From Bacteroidia bacterium (GTDB taxonomy: Bacteria; Bacteroidota; Bacteroidia; J057): a DNA stretch of 64,000 nucleotides. A model generated the notes under the pieces. The model searched no databases. It was not told the origin of the DNA and was given only the letters and a program-made list of their open reading frames with translations. Numbering within the stretch: the stretch's first letter is position 1; every line of letters begins with the position of its first letter. The stretch covers positions 369,994 through 433,993 of the forward strand of contig JAUIGE010000003.1 in assembly GCA_030430205.1 (NCBI GenBank), written 5' to 3'. Shown here in pieces: positions 50,950-59,972 of this stretch. A program made the translations under genes and the position numbers.

Positions 50950-51164
50950 TGAATAACAGCTTTGCATGAAGGATGAGGAAAAAGGCTTATTAGCCGTTGT
51001 TGTATGTCCAGAGGAAACTCCATCTAAAAAAAATGTAACCTGCCGAAATCCAAACCACCAGGTCTGTTCGTAAGTGAATCAAAAATGAGGGTAATGTGGA
51101 TGTAAAGAAGGTACTTTATCTTCTTTCTAATTCGCCATCAAGCACTGCTTGATGGCGTTTTTTT
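50950..51164 (+). ncRNA. Candidate non-coding transcript ending at an isolated terminator
   Basis: About 180 bases upstream of the terminator at 51133-51164 hold no plausible plus-strand gene, although the terminator can only serve plus-strand transcription: both neighbouring large genes run on the minus strand. The segment contains small stems such as GGCT-TATT-AGCC near 50983. I could not assign it to RNase P RNA, tmRNA, SRP RNA, 6S RNA or a known riboswitch. The boundary at 50950 is a guess. Confidence 0.35.
51133..51164 (+). terminator. Strong Rho-independent terminator on the plus strand
   Basis: CGCCATCAAGC (51133-51143), a 3-base loop, GCTTGATGGCG (51147-51157), then seven T. The stem is 11 bp and perfect. 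There is no T run on the minus strand, so it does not serve the serine hydrolase gene. Confidence 0.88.
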
Positions 51165-51203
51165 ATTGCCCTCCCGGTACACATCCTTGTAGCAAATGAA
51201 AAG

Positions 51204-53171
51204 CTACTCATACACTTCATAATCCATGAGGATATTGCCTGCAGCACGCCAGGTGCTGTCTTTGTCGATAAAGCCACAGAAACTGAAGTTTCTGTTAAGT
51301 ATTTCCCGCTGGGAATCTGCGCGCCAGACGCCCGCCCACAGGCGGGTATTGTTGGAGACGTAAGTCTCTACGTCTATCAATTTCAGGCCCTGGTTCTGCA
51401 TCTCTGTGCGCTTATTACCAAAATCAGTTGTATTGAAATTGCGGAACATCGCATAGGCTCCTGAGCCTTCTACAAAGGCTCCTGCCCATAGCCGGGTTCC
51501 ATCCTCCACATAGGTTTCCAGGTCTATCAGACGATAGCCCGCATCGCTCATTTCCTGCCATTTCGCATTGAAATCAGCTGTATTGTAATTGCGCCACATG
51601 GCACTGTTGCCTTGACCTGTCTGGAATACCCCTGCCCAAAGGCGGCTGCCGTTGTTTCCTTCATAGGTTTCCAGATCTATCAGGTGCATGCCCTGGTTGG
51701 TCATTTCTACCCATTTATCATAAAAACCGTCCTGGTCAAAGTTGCGCCATAGTGCCTGTTCTCCCACGCCTGCCGTGAATACACCGTCCCAACGTCTGAT
51801 GCCATCGCCATCTTTCCAACTTTCTATATCTGTGAGGAGATAGCCCGCATTTCCGAGATCGTTCCATTCCACATGAAAGGCATCTGTCGTGAGGCCTCTG
51901 CGCAAGATCTGATCTGCTGTACCGGATTCCCAGGTAGCTGTAAAAAATGCTTCTGAATTTTGCAGACAATTGCTGTTATTATGACAACCCAATGTGGTCT
52001 GCAGGTTGTAGCTCCCAGGGGTGAGCGATAAGCCTAAGGCCTGAGCGATACGAATACGCATGCGCCCACGATTGATATGGTGCGACGGACAGAGAAACAT
52101 GATCGCGGTATTTTGATTGGGGTAAAAATACATTTGCGTCCGCGCTTCGTCCTGCACACCTCCATGACCATAATAATAATTGGTACTGCCAAGTGAAAAA
52201 TGCTCTGTTCCCAGTCCATACCCAAATGTACCACTTGTACTCACTGGCGTAATCATTAGGTTCCAGGTCGTATCTGCCAGCAGATTCTGCCTGACCATTG
52301 CGCGGCAGAAGCGTACCATATCTTTGATATTGGAGCGAAAACCGCCCCCAGGCAGTTTGTAGATTATATCTTCTTCGTTTTCGATATTGTCTAAAACTCC
52401 ATCACAACCGATCGTATAGCCGTCTGTTTCCAAAGGAGATGGGCTATTGACCCTGTCCGGCTCCATAGAAGCCATATCCAGGCTGTCAGCCAGTACGATC
52501 GCCTGGCTCAGGTAGTTGCCCCAACCCACATCCTGACCGATCTGATCGATCACCGCTCCGGCGAGCATCGTACCAAAGGTGCTGTAATTGTAGGTGCCGG
52601 GGTTTTGCATGGTAGCACCGCTAAATACACTCAATGCGGCCGTTGCATTGTAGGTATTGGGATTGTTGCTGAGGTAGGTATTGCGATTTGTCGCCCAGTT
52701 GGAGACGCCACTATAATCGGGGATTCCTGCTGTATGTGACAGCAACTGACGCATAGTGATTGTGGGATTATTGGCCGACCAGGCGGGCAGGTAATCGCGG
52801 ATATTTTTATCCAGATCCAGATGACCGGCTTCGTAGAGTCGCATAGCCATCACTGCTGTGAAAGTCTTCGAGATAGACGCCCAGCGAAAGAGCGTATTGT
52901 TGGTGACCGGTATCTGCCGGTCTTCATCCTGATAGCCATATCCCTTGATATGGGTCACTTTGCCATCCTCGATGACGGCTACGGCTATGCCGGGAATGTT
53001 CTGAAGGCGCATCTCAGCCAGAACGGCGCTGTCAACGGCGGCTTTGGAGACTCCCGCTTCAATGGCAAGGTCGTCGAGTTTATCATCGATATTTTCTATA
53101 TCACAAGAAGCGAAAAAGAGAGAAAGCCCGAGGGATAGGAGAAGAAATACTTTTACGAATGGTGTTTTCAT
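51204..53171 (-). CDS. Serine beta-lactamase-like hydrolase with tandem C-terminal repeats, lipoprotein
   Basis: 655 residues. The signal ends FFASC (lipobox Cys23). Residues ~45-390 are the class C beta-lactamase/DD-peptidase fold: S99-x-x-K102 in ASISKTF, the Tyr motif in YNYSTFG (the usual Tyr-x-Asn has Thr at the third position) and YGHGGVQDEARTQ replacing KTG. Residues ~415-655 hold five copies of a ~50-residue repeat, each with 'DxxxYxxxxGxRxWxGVFxxGxGxxAxWRNxxxxxFxxKWxEM', the bacterial tandem repeat domain found in polyglycine hydrolases. Likely a surface-exposed peptidase or esterase; substrate unknown. Confidence 0.88.
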   Translation of the reverse strand: MKTPFVKVFLLLSLGLSLFFASCDIENIDDKLDDLAIEAGVSKAAVDSAVLAEMRLQNIPGIAVAVIEDGKVTHIKGYGYQDEDRQIPVTNNTLFRWASISKTFTAVMAMRLYEAGHLDLDKNIRDYLPAWSANNPTITMRQLLSHTAGIPDYSGVSNWATNRNTYLSNNPNTYNATAALSVFSGATMQNPGTYNYSTFGTMLAGAVIDQIGQDVGWGNYLSQAIVLADSLDMASMEPDRVNSPSPLETDGYTIGCDGVLDNIENEEDIIYKLPGGGFRSNIKDMVRFCRAMVRQNLLADTTWNLMITPVSTSGTFGYGLGTEHFSLGSTNYYYGHGGVQDEARTQMYFYPNQNTAIMFLCPSHHINRGRMRIRIAQALGLSLTPGSYNLQTTLGCHNNSNCLQNSEAFFTATWESGTADQILRRGLTTDAFHVEWNDLGNAGYLLTDIESWKDGDGIRRWDGVFTAGVGEQALWRNFDQDGFYDKWVEMTNQGMHLIDLETYEGNNGSRLWAGVFQTGQGNSAMWRNYNTADFNAKWQEMSDAGYRLIDLETYVEDGTRLWAGAFVEGSGAYAMFRNFNTTDFGNKRTEMQNQGLKLIDVETYVSNNTRLWAGVWRADSQREILNRNFSFCGFIDKDSTWRAAGNILMDYEVYE

Positions 53172-53248
53172 GAAAAAATGTTTTGGAGTTTAAGCAAATA
53201 TACTAACGAGGGCAGAAGGTTATTCTTATGGATGTAAAGAAGATGTAT

Positions 53249-55429
53249 TTATCGCTTACCTGGTCGGTACCGCTCTTCCATCCGCTTTTCCACATCTTCC
53301 CGGTAGAAGGCTACCTCTTTGAATTGTACATTCACATAAGGCTCGACCTGATCGTCGAAATGCGGCGAAGCCGGGTCGCTGCTCTGCCCTCCGGCGAGCA
53401 TGGACTTCGCTTTTACCTTATCCCCAAACTCCACCACAGCAACAAAGCTGTTACCTGAAGTGCCATAGATGCGCTTGGTGCCTTCGCCACGCACAGCGCC
53501 ATAGGACGCAAGCGCGCCCCAGCGACCGGAGGCAAAGCCGACGGCTGTGCTGGGAAGAGAATCATTAAATGGCTGCCGGATGTCGCCATTGATCCGCTGG
53601 TAGCGGTTGATCTCGCCCCAGGGCGTATTCCAGCTTCCGAAGTCTTCGGTGAGTTGGCGCACCGCCTGGGCAAATAGCTCGATCCGCTCCCGCTCGGGGG
53701 CCTGTGCCCCGTAGTATTGAATGGCTTCCATTCTGCCCATATCCTGATCGTTTTTTCCTTTGTCATAACAAATCGAGCCGTAGAAGTGCGCCAAAGACAT
53801 GGCGACAGATTCTTCGGAGGTCGCGAAATCCCACTTTCGGAGCACTTCTATCGCATCCCTGAGGGCCGGGTCCGGATGAGACGCACGGTCATAGGCTTCA
53901 ATGATTCCGGGAATCAACACCTCAAAAGCTGGGATATAAGGGTCATAAGCCAGTTCGATGAGCTTATCCAGGGTCAGGTCTTTTGCCCCTTTCAGCAAAC
54001 GAACGGCATGGATGCCGCGAAAAGTTTCCTGATTCAAAGACATATAGCGCGGATAGTCTTCCACTTTGGGGCTGTATTCCCCGGCGCAGGTGAAAGGCGT
54101 CGAATTGCAGTTTTGAATCCAGCCATTCGGCGGATTGAATACCGTGATGATTTCATCAACCTCATGCAGGCCCTTCCAGTCTGTGGCAGGATCGCTGCCA
54201 TCTACAGGCTTTGTGAAGTCAAATTGTACATTGCGGCGCGGGATGAAGTCGCCGTGGTAGTAGGCGATATTGCCCTCGGCATCGGCATAGACGGTATTGT
54301 TGGAGGAGTTGGTGCGCATGTCCATCATCTTGCGAAAAGCTTTGTGCCCATCGAGTTGGGTGCGGGTATAGGACTGTGCCAAAGCCGTTGAAGGCTCCCA
54401 CATCATGGCGGTGGCGACCCATTTCTCGCCATGGGCGTGTGTGATCGGGCCGTGATGTGTTCGGTAGATCGGAAAGGTCTTTTCCTGCATTTCCTCGCCC
54501 TTTTTATATCTAAGCCTAACATCCCGTGTCTCGATATCCCGCCTCTCGCCTCCATACAGATACTGGTACTTCCCGTCCTGCTTCACAATTGTTTCCTCAA
54601 ATTCATCCATCACATCGGTATAAGTCGATGTATGCATCCAACCTGTCTTTTCATTAAAGCCCTGATACACAAAAAATTGTCCCCAGGTAACAGCGCCATA
54701 GGCGTTGAGGCCTTCTTCACTGACTACATGCACTTCTCCCCGAAAGAAGAAGGAGGTATGCGGATTGATCAGCAGCATCGCATCGCCTGATTCTGTCAAT
54801 TTGCCGGAAATGGCAAAGCCATTGGAGCCGCGCGGCTCATCGTCGCCTAAGCCGATCAGGCCGTCATGAACGGCCACCATGCTGCTTTTTTCCCCATAAA
54901 AAGCCCGGATCTTACGTGTTGAAATCCTTTCTATATCGCCTCCAATGGAGCCTTCGCTAAAGTACATGGGCATCCATGGCTCGAAGCGCGTCAGCAAATC
55001 AGGCTTCACCTCAGGATGCGTCGCCAGGTAGTAGTTGATGCCGTCGGCAAAGGCATCGCAGAGCTTGCGCAGCCAGTCAGGGCTGTTTTCGTAGGCTTCG
55101 ATGGCTTCTTCTTTTGTCATAAAAAGCTGCGCCCGCAAGTCGCTATACAGCGCTTCTTCTCCCTCCACTTCCGCCAGGCGACCGATCGCCCAGATGTAAT
55201 TTCGCTCGACACGATTGAAATCGTCTTCGCACTGGGCGTAGAGCAGCCCAAAGACCGCGTCAGCGTCGGTTTTGCCGTAGATATGCGGCAGGCCGAAGTC
55301 GTCACGGATGATCTCCGTGTTGTCGGCATGGGCCTGCCAGCGAGCTTGCTCGGCGGTCAGGGTGACGGGGGGCGCTGAGCAAGCGCTCAGGAAGAGGGCG
55401 ATGAGGAAAAAATAGATGTATCTGTTCAT
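53249..55429 (-). CDS. Penicillin acylase-family (Ntn) hydrolase lipoprotein
   Basis: 726 residues. The signal ends LSAC (Cys17). The alpha chain runs ~20-200. The autocatalytic cleavage site is before Ser in PRGSNGFAISG (~200-210), the beta-chain nucleophile. Downstream FFRGEVHVVSEEGLNAYGAVTW and YRTHHGPI are oxyanion and substrate elements of the family. Members cleave side-chain amides of penicillins or acyl-homoserine lactones; a role in quorum quenching is possible but not shown. Start MNRYIYFFLI. Confidence 0.9.
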   Translation of the reverse strand: MNRYIYFFLIALFLSACSAPPVTLTAEQARWQAHADNTEIIRDDFGLPHIYGKTDADAVFGLLYAQCEDDFNRVERNYIWAIGRLAEVEGEEALYSDLRAQLFMTKEEAIEAYENSPDWLRKLCDAFADGINYYLATHPEVKPDLLTRFEPWMPMYFSEGSIGGDIERISTRKIRAFYGEKSSMVAVHDGLIGLGDDEPRGSNGFAISGKLTESGDAMLLINPHTSFFFRGEVHVVSEEGLNAYGAVTWGQFFVYQGFNEKTGWMHTSTYTDVMDEFEETIVKQDGKYQYLYGGERRDIETRDVRLRYKKGEEMQEKTFPIYRTHHGPITHAHGEKWVATAMMWEPSTALAQSYTRTQLDGHKAFRKMMDMRTNSSNNTVYADAEGNIAYYHGDFIPRRNVQFDFTKPVDGSDPATDWKGLHEVDEIITVFNPPNGWIQNCNSTPFTCAGEYSPKVEDYPRYMSLNQETFRGIHAVRLLKGAKDLTLDKLIELAYDPYIPAFEVLIPGIIEAYDRASHPDPALRDAIEVLRKWDFATSEESVAMSLAHFYGSICYDKGKNDQDMGRMEAIQYYGAQAPERERIELFAQAVRQLTEDFGSWNTPWGEINRYQRINGDIRQPFNDSLPSTAVGFASGRWGALASYGAVRGEGTKRIYGTSGNSFVAVVEFGDKVKAKSMLAGGQSSDPASPHFDDQVEPYVNVQFKEVAFYREDVEKRMEERYRPGKR

Positions 55430-55488
55430 AAGGAGGAATCGTGGTTCCCAAAATAGGAATTTTGGGGGAAATTGTCCTCGTTGGAAAA

Positions 55489-56040
55489 TCAGGTTCTATC
55501 AGGATTTTCCAGATCGGTATCCCAGTTTGCAGGATTATTCCAGATATAATTCTGGATATTTTTCATTTCCAGGTAGTTTCGGATTACCCGATCATGGTAA
55601 CGACTTTGCCAAAAAAATGAAATATCTGTCTTGTTAGCCTTTCTCTTCACCGAAGCCTTATATGTTCTAATTACATCAGGCAGATTATCCTTTTGTGGCC
55701 CAAATGTATTGGTATTCCAATTTTCGCTAATTTCTTTATCAAAAATCAGGATGCCATGCAGATGATTAGGCATGATCACAAAAGCGTCCAATGCAACAAA
55801 AGGATAATGTTTGGGAATTTCCAGCCAATGTTGGTAGGCTATTTTTGCAATGGGAGTTGAGATTAAATAGGAGTCTAATTCGGGAAAGGGTAATTCTTTA
55901 TTTTCCCCCATTCCTCTCAAATCTTTCTTAATCCCACCAAAATAGCAGTATTTCCTCTTGGTACAAATGGTAACAAAATAGGCACCAAGGCTACTATAGT
56001 CCCACCGTCTCCAGCGGATGTGTTTGCGTTTGTGTGTCAT
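55489..56040 (-). CDS. REP-associated tyrosine transposase (RAYT, Y1 HUH family)
   Basis: 183 residues from the ATG at 56040 (MTHKRKHIRWRRWDYSS). The Y1_Tnp features are GAYFVTICTKRKYCYFG (~17-33), the HUH motif in VIMPNHLHGIL (~95-106) and the Tyr-containing helix FFWQSRYHDRVIRNYLEM (~145-162, catalytic Tyr in RYHDRVIR). These single-domain proteins cut and join REP palindromes as single strands. Two hairpins lie just upstream (56108-56164), the arrangement seen for RAYT-REP pairs. This copy looks intact. Confidence 0.92.
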   Translation of the reverse strand: MTHKRKHIRWRRWDYSSLGAYFVTICTKRKYCYFGGIKKDLRGMGENKELPFPELDSYLISTPIAKIAYQHWLEIPKHYPFVALDAFVIMPNHLHGILIFDKEISENWNTNTFGPQKDNLPDVIRTYKASVKRKANKTDISFFWQSRYHDRVIRNYLEMKNIQNYIWNNPANWDTDLENPDRT

Positions 56041-56107
56041 AATTTGGGCTTGGTTTTCGTGTTTATATAGATTAGACGTATGTCTAATCAAAATATCAAC
56101 ACTTTAT

Positions 56108-56126
56108 ATCACATTTTTAATGTGAT
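56108..56126. repeat. Hairpin 1 of a REP-like pair
   Basis: ATCACATT / AATGTGAT, an 8-bp stem with a TTT loop. It shares the CACATT...AATGTG core with the larger palindrome 2 bases further on. Confidence 0.7.
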
Positions 56127-56128
56127 CC

Positions 56129-56164
56129 AGCTGTAGGGCCACATTATAATGTGGCCCTACAGCT
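56129..56164. repeat. 36-bp perfect palindrome (REP-like, also hutU terminator candidate)
   Basis: An 18-bp arm AGCTGTAGGGCCACATTA paired with its exact complement, with no loop unit left over. The stop codon of hutU (TAG) lies inside its right-hand arm. It may be a target of the neighbouring RAYT transposase and could also end hutU transcription; no long T run follows on the minus strand. Confidence 0.85.
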
Positions 56165-58175
56165 CTAATCCGTCAAAGACGGATTCTTCCACCATCTCCG
56201 GAAGTGTCACTTCCAGCTCAGGTGTGCGTGCCATCTCCCGCCGTATTGCGAAAAGCGCCTCCTTGTTGCGCGCCCAACTGCGACGGGCGATGCCGTTGTT
56301 GACATCATAAAAAAGCATGCGCTTGAGGCGAATTTCTGCTTCCTGGCTGCCGTCCAGCAGCATGCCGAAACCGCCATTGATCACCTCTCCCCAGCCTACG
56401 CCGCCGCCGTTGTGGATGGAGACCCAGGTCGCACCGCGAAAGCTATCTCCGATCACATTGTGGATCGCCATATCGGCGGTGTATTTGCTTCCATCATAGA
56501 TGTTGCTGGTCTCGCGGTAGGGCGAGTCGGTGCCGCTCACATCGTGGTGGTCGCGGCCCAGCACCACGGCTGCGCTGATGACGCCTTCGGCGATGGCATG
56601 GTTGAAGGCTTCCGCGATTTTGGCGCGGCCTTCGGCATCCGCATAGAGGATGCGGGCCTGGGAGCCGACCACCAATTTATTGGCCTTTGCATCACGTATC
56701 CACTTGATGTTGTCGCCCATCTGTTGCTGGATCTCGGGGGGAGAAGTGGCTTGAATTTCTTCAAGTATCTCCGCCGCGATGCGGTCTGTCGTATTGAGGT
56801 CTTCCGGTTTTCCGGAAGTACAGACCCAGCGAAATGGCCCAAAGCCGTAGTCAAAGCACATAGGCCCCAGGATGTCCTGGACATAGGAAGGGTATTTGAA
56901 ATCGATGCCGTTTTCGGCCATGACGTCCGCGCCTGCGCGGGAGGCTTCCAGCAAAAAGGCATTGCCGTAGTCAAAGAAGTAGGTGCCCCGGGCATGGTGT
57001 CTGTTGATAGCCGCCGCCTGGCGGCGGAGGGAGGCCTGCACTTTTTCCCTGAATAAATCAGGATTGTCCCGCATCATCTCATTGGCTTCCTCATAAGATA
57101 AGCCAACCGGATAGTATCCGCCCGCCCAGGGATTGTGCAAAGAGGTTTGATCCGATCCTATCGTCACAAAGATATTTTCCGCATAAAAGCGTTCCCATAC
57201 GTCTACAATATTGCCTTGATAGGCAATGGAGACGATTTCTTCCCTGGCTTGCGCCTGTCGGACCCTCGCTACCAGTGCGTCCATATCGCTGATCAATTCA
57301 TCTACCCAGCCTTGCTCATAGCGCTTGCGCGAAGCATTGTCATTCACCTCGGCACAGACGGTGAGGCATCCGGCGATATTGCCGGCTTTGGGCTGCGCGC
57401 CGCTCATCCCGCCGAGACCGGCGGTGAGAAATATCTTCCCGGCGGAAGATTCTCCCGGCTTCAACTTCATGCGAAAAGCATTCATCGCTGTGATGGTCGT
57501 GCCGTGCACGATGCCCTGTGGCCCGATATACATATAAGAACCGGCCGTCATCTGGCCGTATTGCGTCACGCCGAGGGCGTTGTATTTCTCCCAATCATCG
57601 GGTTTGGAATAGTTGGGGATCATCATCCCGTTCGTCACGACGACGCGAGGCGCGTCCTTGGAAGAAGGAAAAAGGCCCATGGGATGGCCGGAGTACATGT
57701 GCAAGCTTTGCTCATCGGTCATGGTGGCCAGGTACTTCATGGTGAGCAGGTACTGGGCCCAATTCTGGAAGACAGCACCGTTGCCACCGTAGGTGATGAG
57801 CTCGTTGGGGTGCTGCGCGACGGCAGGGTCCAGGTTATTTTGGATCATCAGCATGATCGCTGCTGCCTGCCTCGACTTTGCCGGATATTCATCTATCGGA
57901 CGGGCATACATGGCGTAGTCCGGCTGAAAACGGTACATATAGATGCGACCGTAGGTCTTCAGTTCATGGGCGAACTCCTTCGCCAACTCTGCATGCCATG
58001 CTTTGGGGAAATAGCGCAAGGCGTTGCGCACAGCCAGTTTTTTTTCATCTGGCGAAAGGATGTCCTTTCGTTTGGGGGCGGGATTGCTATCCGCAGGATA
58101 GGGTTTGGGTTGGGGCAGGGTCGCAGGGATGCCCTGCTGGAGTTGGGTGGCGAAATTTATTTTTGAGTCGATCAT
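56157..58175 (-). CDS. hutU: Urocanate hydratase
   Basis: 672 residues, the long form of HutU found in Bacteroidota (the classical form is ~550). The NAD-binding loop FLTAGLGGMSGAQPKAG (~249-265), FDYGFGPFRWVCTSGKPEDL (~437-456) and the DHHDVSGTDSPYRETSNIYDG and HNGGGVGWGEVINGGFGM segments are all HutU-specific. Converts urocanate to imidazolone propionate in histidine breakdown, with tightly bound NAD+ as electrophile. hutH, hutI and hutG are not in the window, so the pathway is split here. The stop codon is inside a palindrome. Confidence 0.97.
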   Translation of the reverse strand: MIDSKINFATQLQQGIPATLPQPKPYPADSNPAPKRKDILSPDEKKLAVRNALRYFPKAWHAELAKEFAHELKTYGRIYMYRFQPDYAMYARPIDEYPAKSRQAAAIMLMIQNNLDPAVAQHPNELITYGGNGAVFQNWAQYLLTMKYLATMTDEQSLHMYSGHPMGLFPSSKDAPRVVVTNGMMIPNYSKPDDWEKYNALGVTQYGQMTAGSYMYIGPQGIVHGTTITAMNAFRMKLKPGESSAGKIFLTAGLGGMSGAQPKAGNIAGCLTVCAEVNDNASRKRYEQGWVDELISDMDALVARVRQAQAREEIVSIAYQGNIVDVWERFYAENIFVTIGSDQTSLHNPWAGGYYPVGLSYEEANEMMRDNPDLFREKVQASLRRQAAAINRHHARGTYFFDYGNAFLLEASRAGADVMAENGIDFKYPSYVQDILGPMCFDYGFGPFRWVCTSGKPEDLNTTDRIAAEILEEIQATSPPEIQQQMGDNIKWIRDAKANKLVVGSQARILYADAEGRAKIAEAFNHAIAEGVISAAVVLGRDHHDVSGTDSPYRETSNIYDGSKYTADMAIHNVIGDSFRGATWVSIHNGGGVGWGEVINGGFGMLLDGSQEAEIRLKRMLFYDVNNGIARRSWARNKEALFAIRREMARTPELEVTLPEMVEESVFDGLEL

Positions 58176-58208
58176 GTGGCTGAATGCTTTTGAGGGGTAA
58201 TTTAATCA

Positions 58209-59651
58209 CTATTCTTCCTCAAATAATATATCTAACCCAAAATCATTATCTACTAATCCAAGGCTATACTTATTTTCAGCAAGTCCATAGGCTGTGATGA
58301 AGGTAAGAAATAAATGTTTTCTGGTTTGGCTGACTTCTTTGAATGTGGCAAGCTTTGTACGAAGTTTCAGTGCATAATCTTTCGTAATCGAAAATGGAGA
58401 GTCGTAGAACTTTAGCTCACAAATATTGATTGTCTGATCGTTTCTATCTATCAATAGATCTACCTGTATACCTGTTCGGTATTCATTCCCCTTAAAATAA
58501 AAACTAGAAGATTGTGAATAAATACCACTTATCCTTAATGCCTTTTTGATTTGAGGTATATGATTAAGGCAAACATTTTCGAAGGCATATCCCCGCCAAC
58601 TTTTAAAGGTCTGTGTTTGGCTTAATCGCTGCCAGCCTCCTATTTCTAAAGGACTATAAGGTTCTATGAAATGAAGGTAGAACAATGAAAATTCATCTGT
58701 AAGGCGGTAAAGAAGGTTCTTTTTCTTTTTACCAAATGGTCTGTATTCTGAAATAAAGCCTGAACTTCTTAATTCCTCCAATAATTTAGAGAAACTTCCC
58801 CCATCAGGCAATTCTGTAATTTGAAGAATTTCTTTTCGGTTTAAACCTTTCCATTTACTAGCAAGCGCTCTTACAATTGATATATGATTTTCTGATTTTT
58901 CAAATAAAGCAGGATATAAACTAGCAAATTCCTCTCTTAGAAGTCCATCTTCTCTAAAACAAATATCTTCAATATTCTGCATTGCACTTTTCCCTTTTTC
59001 TACTTCTTTAAGGTAATGAGCGACCCCACCCATTATCATATAGATATTAAGGATTTGATAGCGATCATAGTGAATATTTCGCGTTTTTAAAAAGACCTCT
59101 GTCTCAGCAAGAGTAAATGGTTTTAAATAAATCCGTTTTGTGATTCGGTTATGTAAGCCCCCTTTATTTTTCACTATTTTTTGTATCATCCAGGACGCTG
59201 CTGAACCACATATTACGACTATAATGTTTTGCTTAGAAGCCCAATTATTCCAAAAAAAACCGAAAGCTGTTAAGAATCCTGATTTCCTACTTGCAAGCCA
59301 CGGGAGTTCATCAAAAAAAAGTACCCGTTTCCTATCAACAGTTTCCTCTTTTTCGAGTATCGTTATCAATTTTCTAAATGCATCAGCCCAACTTTTTGGC
59401 ACCTGATGCGGGGCATGATTCGGAGAAAATCGTTGCAATAGAAACCCAAAATTTTCAAGCTGTTCTTGTAAACTAGCATGTTGAGAACCCGTTACCTCCA
59501 GATCTAGATTCTCCTCAAAAAATGAGCGAACCAAAAAAGTTTTTCCAATTCTCCGACGACCTATTACAGCTATCATTTCTGCTTCCCTTGATTCCCAGGC
59601 ACTCCTTAATTTCCTCAACTCTTTTTCTCTTCCAATTAACAATTTCTCCAT
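58209..59651 (-). CDS. AAA-type ATPase of the ATPase_2/DUF234 family
   Basis: 480 residues. P-loop VIGRRRIGKTFLV (~29-41), Walker B VLFFDELPWL (~110-119), sensor IVVICGSAASWM (~143-154). A winged-helix middle region (KGLNRKEILQITELPDGGSFSKLLEELRSSGFI) precedes a DUF234-type tail (~380-480) with a PD-(D/E)xK-like segment (QVDLLIDRNDQTINICELKF). Found mainly in archaea and in scattered Bacteroidota copies. The gene is distinctly AT-rich compared with hutU and the ABC gene on its sides and has repeated 19-base motifs in front, which suggests horizontal arrival. Function unknown. Confidence 0.88.
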   Translation of the reverse strand: MEKLLIGREKELRKLRSAWESREAEMIAVIGRRRIGKTFLVRSFFEENLDLEVTGSQHASLQEQLENFGFLLQRFSPNHAPHQVPKSWADAFRKLITILEKEETVDRKRVLFFDELPWLASRKSGFLTAFGFFWNNWASKQNIIVVICGSAASWMIQKIVKNKGGLHNRITKRIYLKPFTLAETEVFLKTRNIHYDRYQILNIYMIMGGVAHYLKEVEKGKSAMQNIEDICFREDGLLREEFASLYPALFEKSENHISIVRALASKWKGLNRKEILQITELPDGGSFSKLLEELRSSGFISEYRPFGKKKKNLLYRLTDEFSLFYLHFIEPYSPLEIGGWQRLSQTQTFKSWRGYAFENVCLNHIPQIKKALRISGIYSQSSSFYFKGNEYRTGIQVDLLIDRNDQTINICELKFYDSPFSITKDYALKLRTKLATFKEVSQTRKHLFLTFITAYGLAENKYSLGLVDNDFGLDILFEEE

Positions 59652-59660
59652 AGCTTCAAT

Positions 59661-59762
59661 TTATATCTAGCGGAATCCTACAAATTTAACCACTTTCAGC
59701 GGTTTATAAAAATTATATTTAGCGGAATCTATCTTTTTTGTCCAGATTCCGCTAAATATAAT
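59661..59762. repeat. Triplicated TTTAGCGGAATCT motif upstream of the DUF234 ATPase
   Basis: A perfect 19-bp inverted pair: ATTATATTTAGCGGAATCT (59712-59730) and its complement (59744-59762), 13 bases apart. A third, imperfect copy (TATATCTAGCGGAATCC, ~59662-59678) lies 10 bases before the ATPase start. Could be an operator for the ATPase or the inverted end of an insertion; a matching end past 58209 was not seen. Confidence 0.75.
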
Positions 59763-59972
59763 CAGTTGCTCTACCTCTCCAACCCTATTCCTCTCCCACC
59801 CGTACACACCACCTCCAATATTTCTAAACAAGGAAATGCTTCCCCTACACACACCACGGATTCGTTTTCTGTTTCTCGTTCCTTTCTAGTCTGCGTGCTC
59901 AACACATGGACTTGCAAAGAACGAAAAACTAAAACGACAAACGACCTTTTTTTACCCTCAAATTCCATTCTC

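Noticed and set aside
50990..51060. GAGGAAACTCC, suggestive of RNase P RNA
   Set aside because: The conserved GAGGAAAGTCCGGGC core, the CR-V region and the ~350-base length are missing.
53717..54391. A 224-codon plus-strand frame
   Set aside because: Antisense shadow of the penicillin acylase-type gene.
54505..54560. GGAGGCG/AGAGGCG heptamer-like sequence inside the penicillin acylase gene
   Set aside because: The encoded stretch (GGERRDIETRDVRLRYK) fits the family's normal sequence at this place, so it need not be a repeat insertion.
59766..59972. 69 extra N-terminal codons for the ABC exporter
   Set aside because: The stretch is Ser/Thr-rich without conserved sequence; family proteins start near the ATG at 59973.
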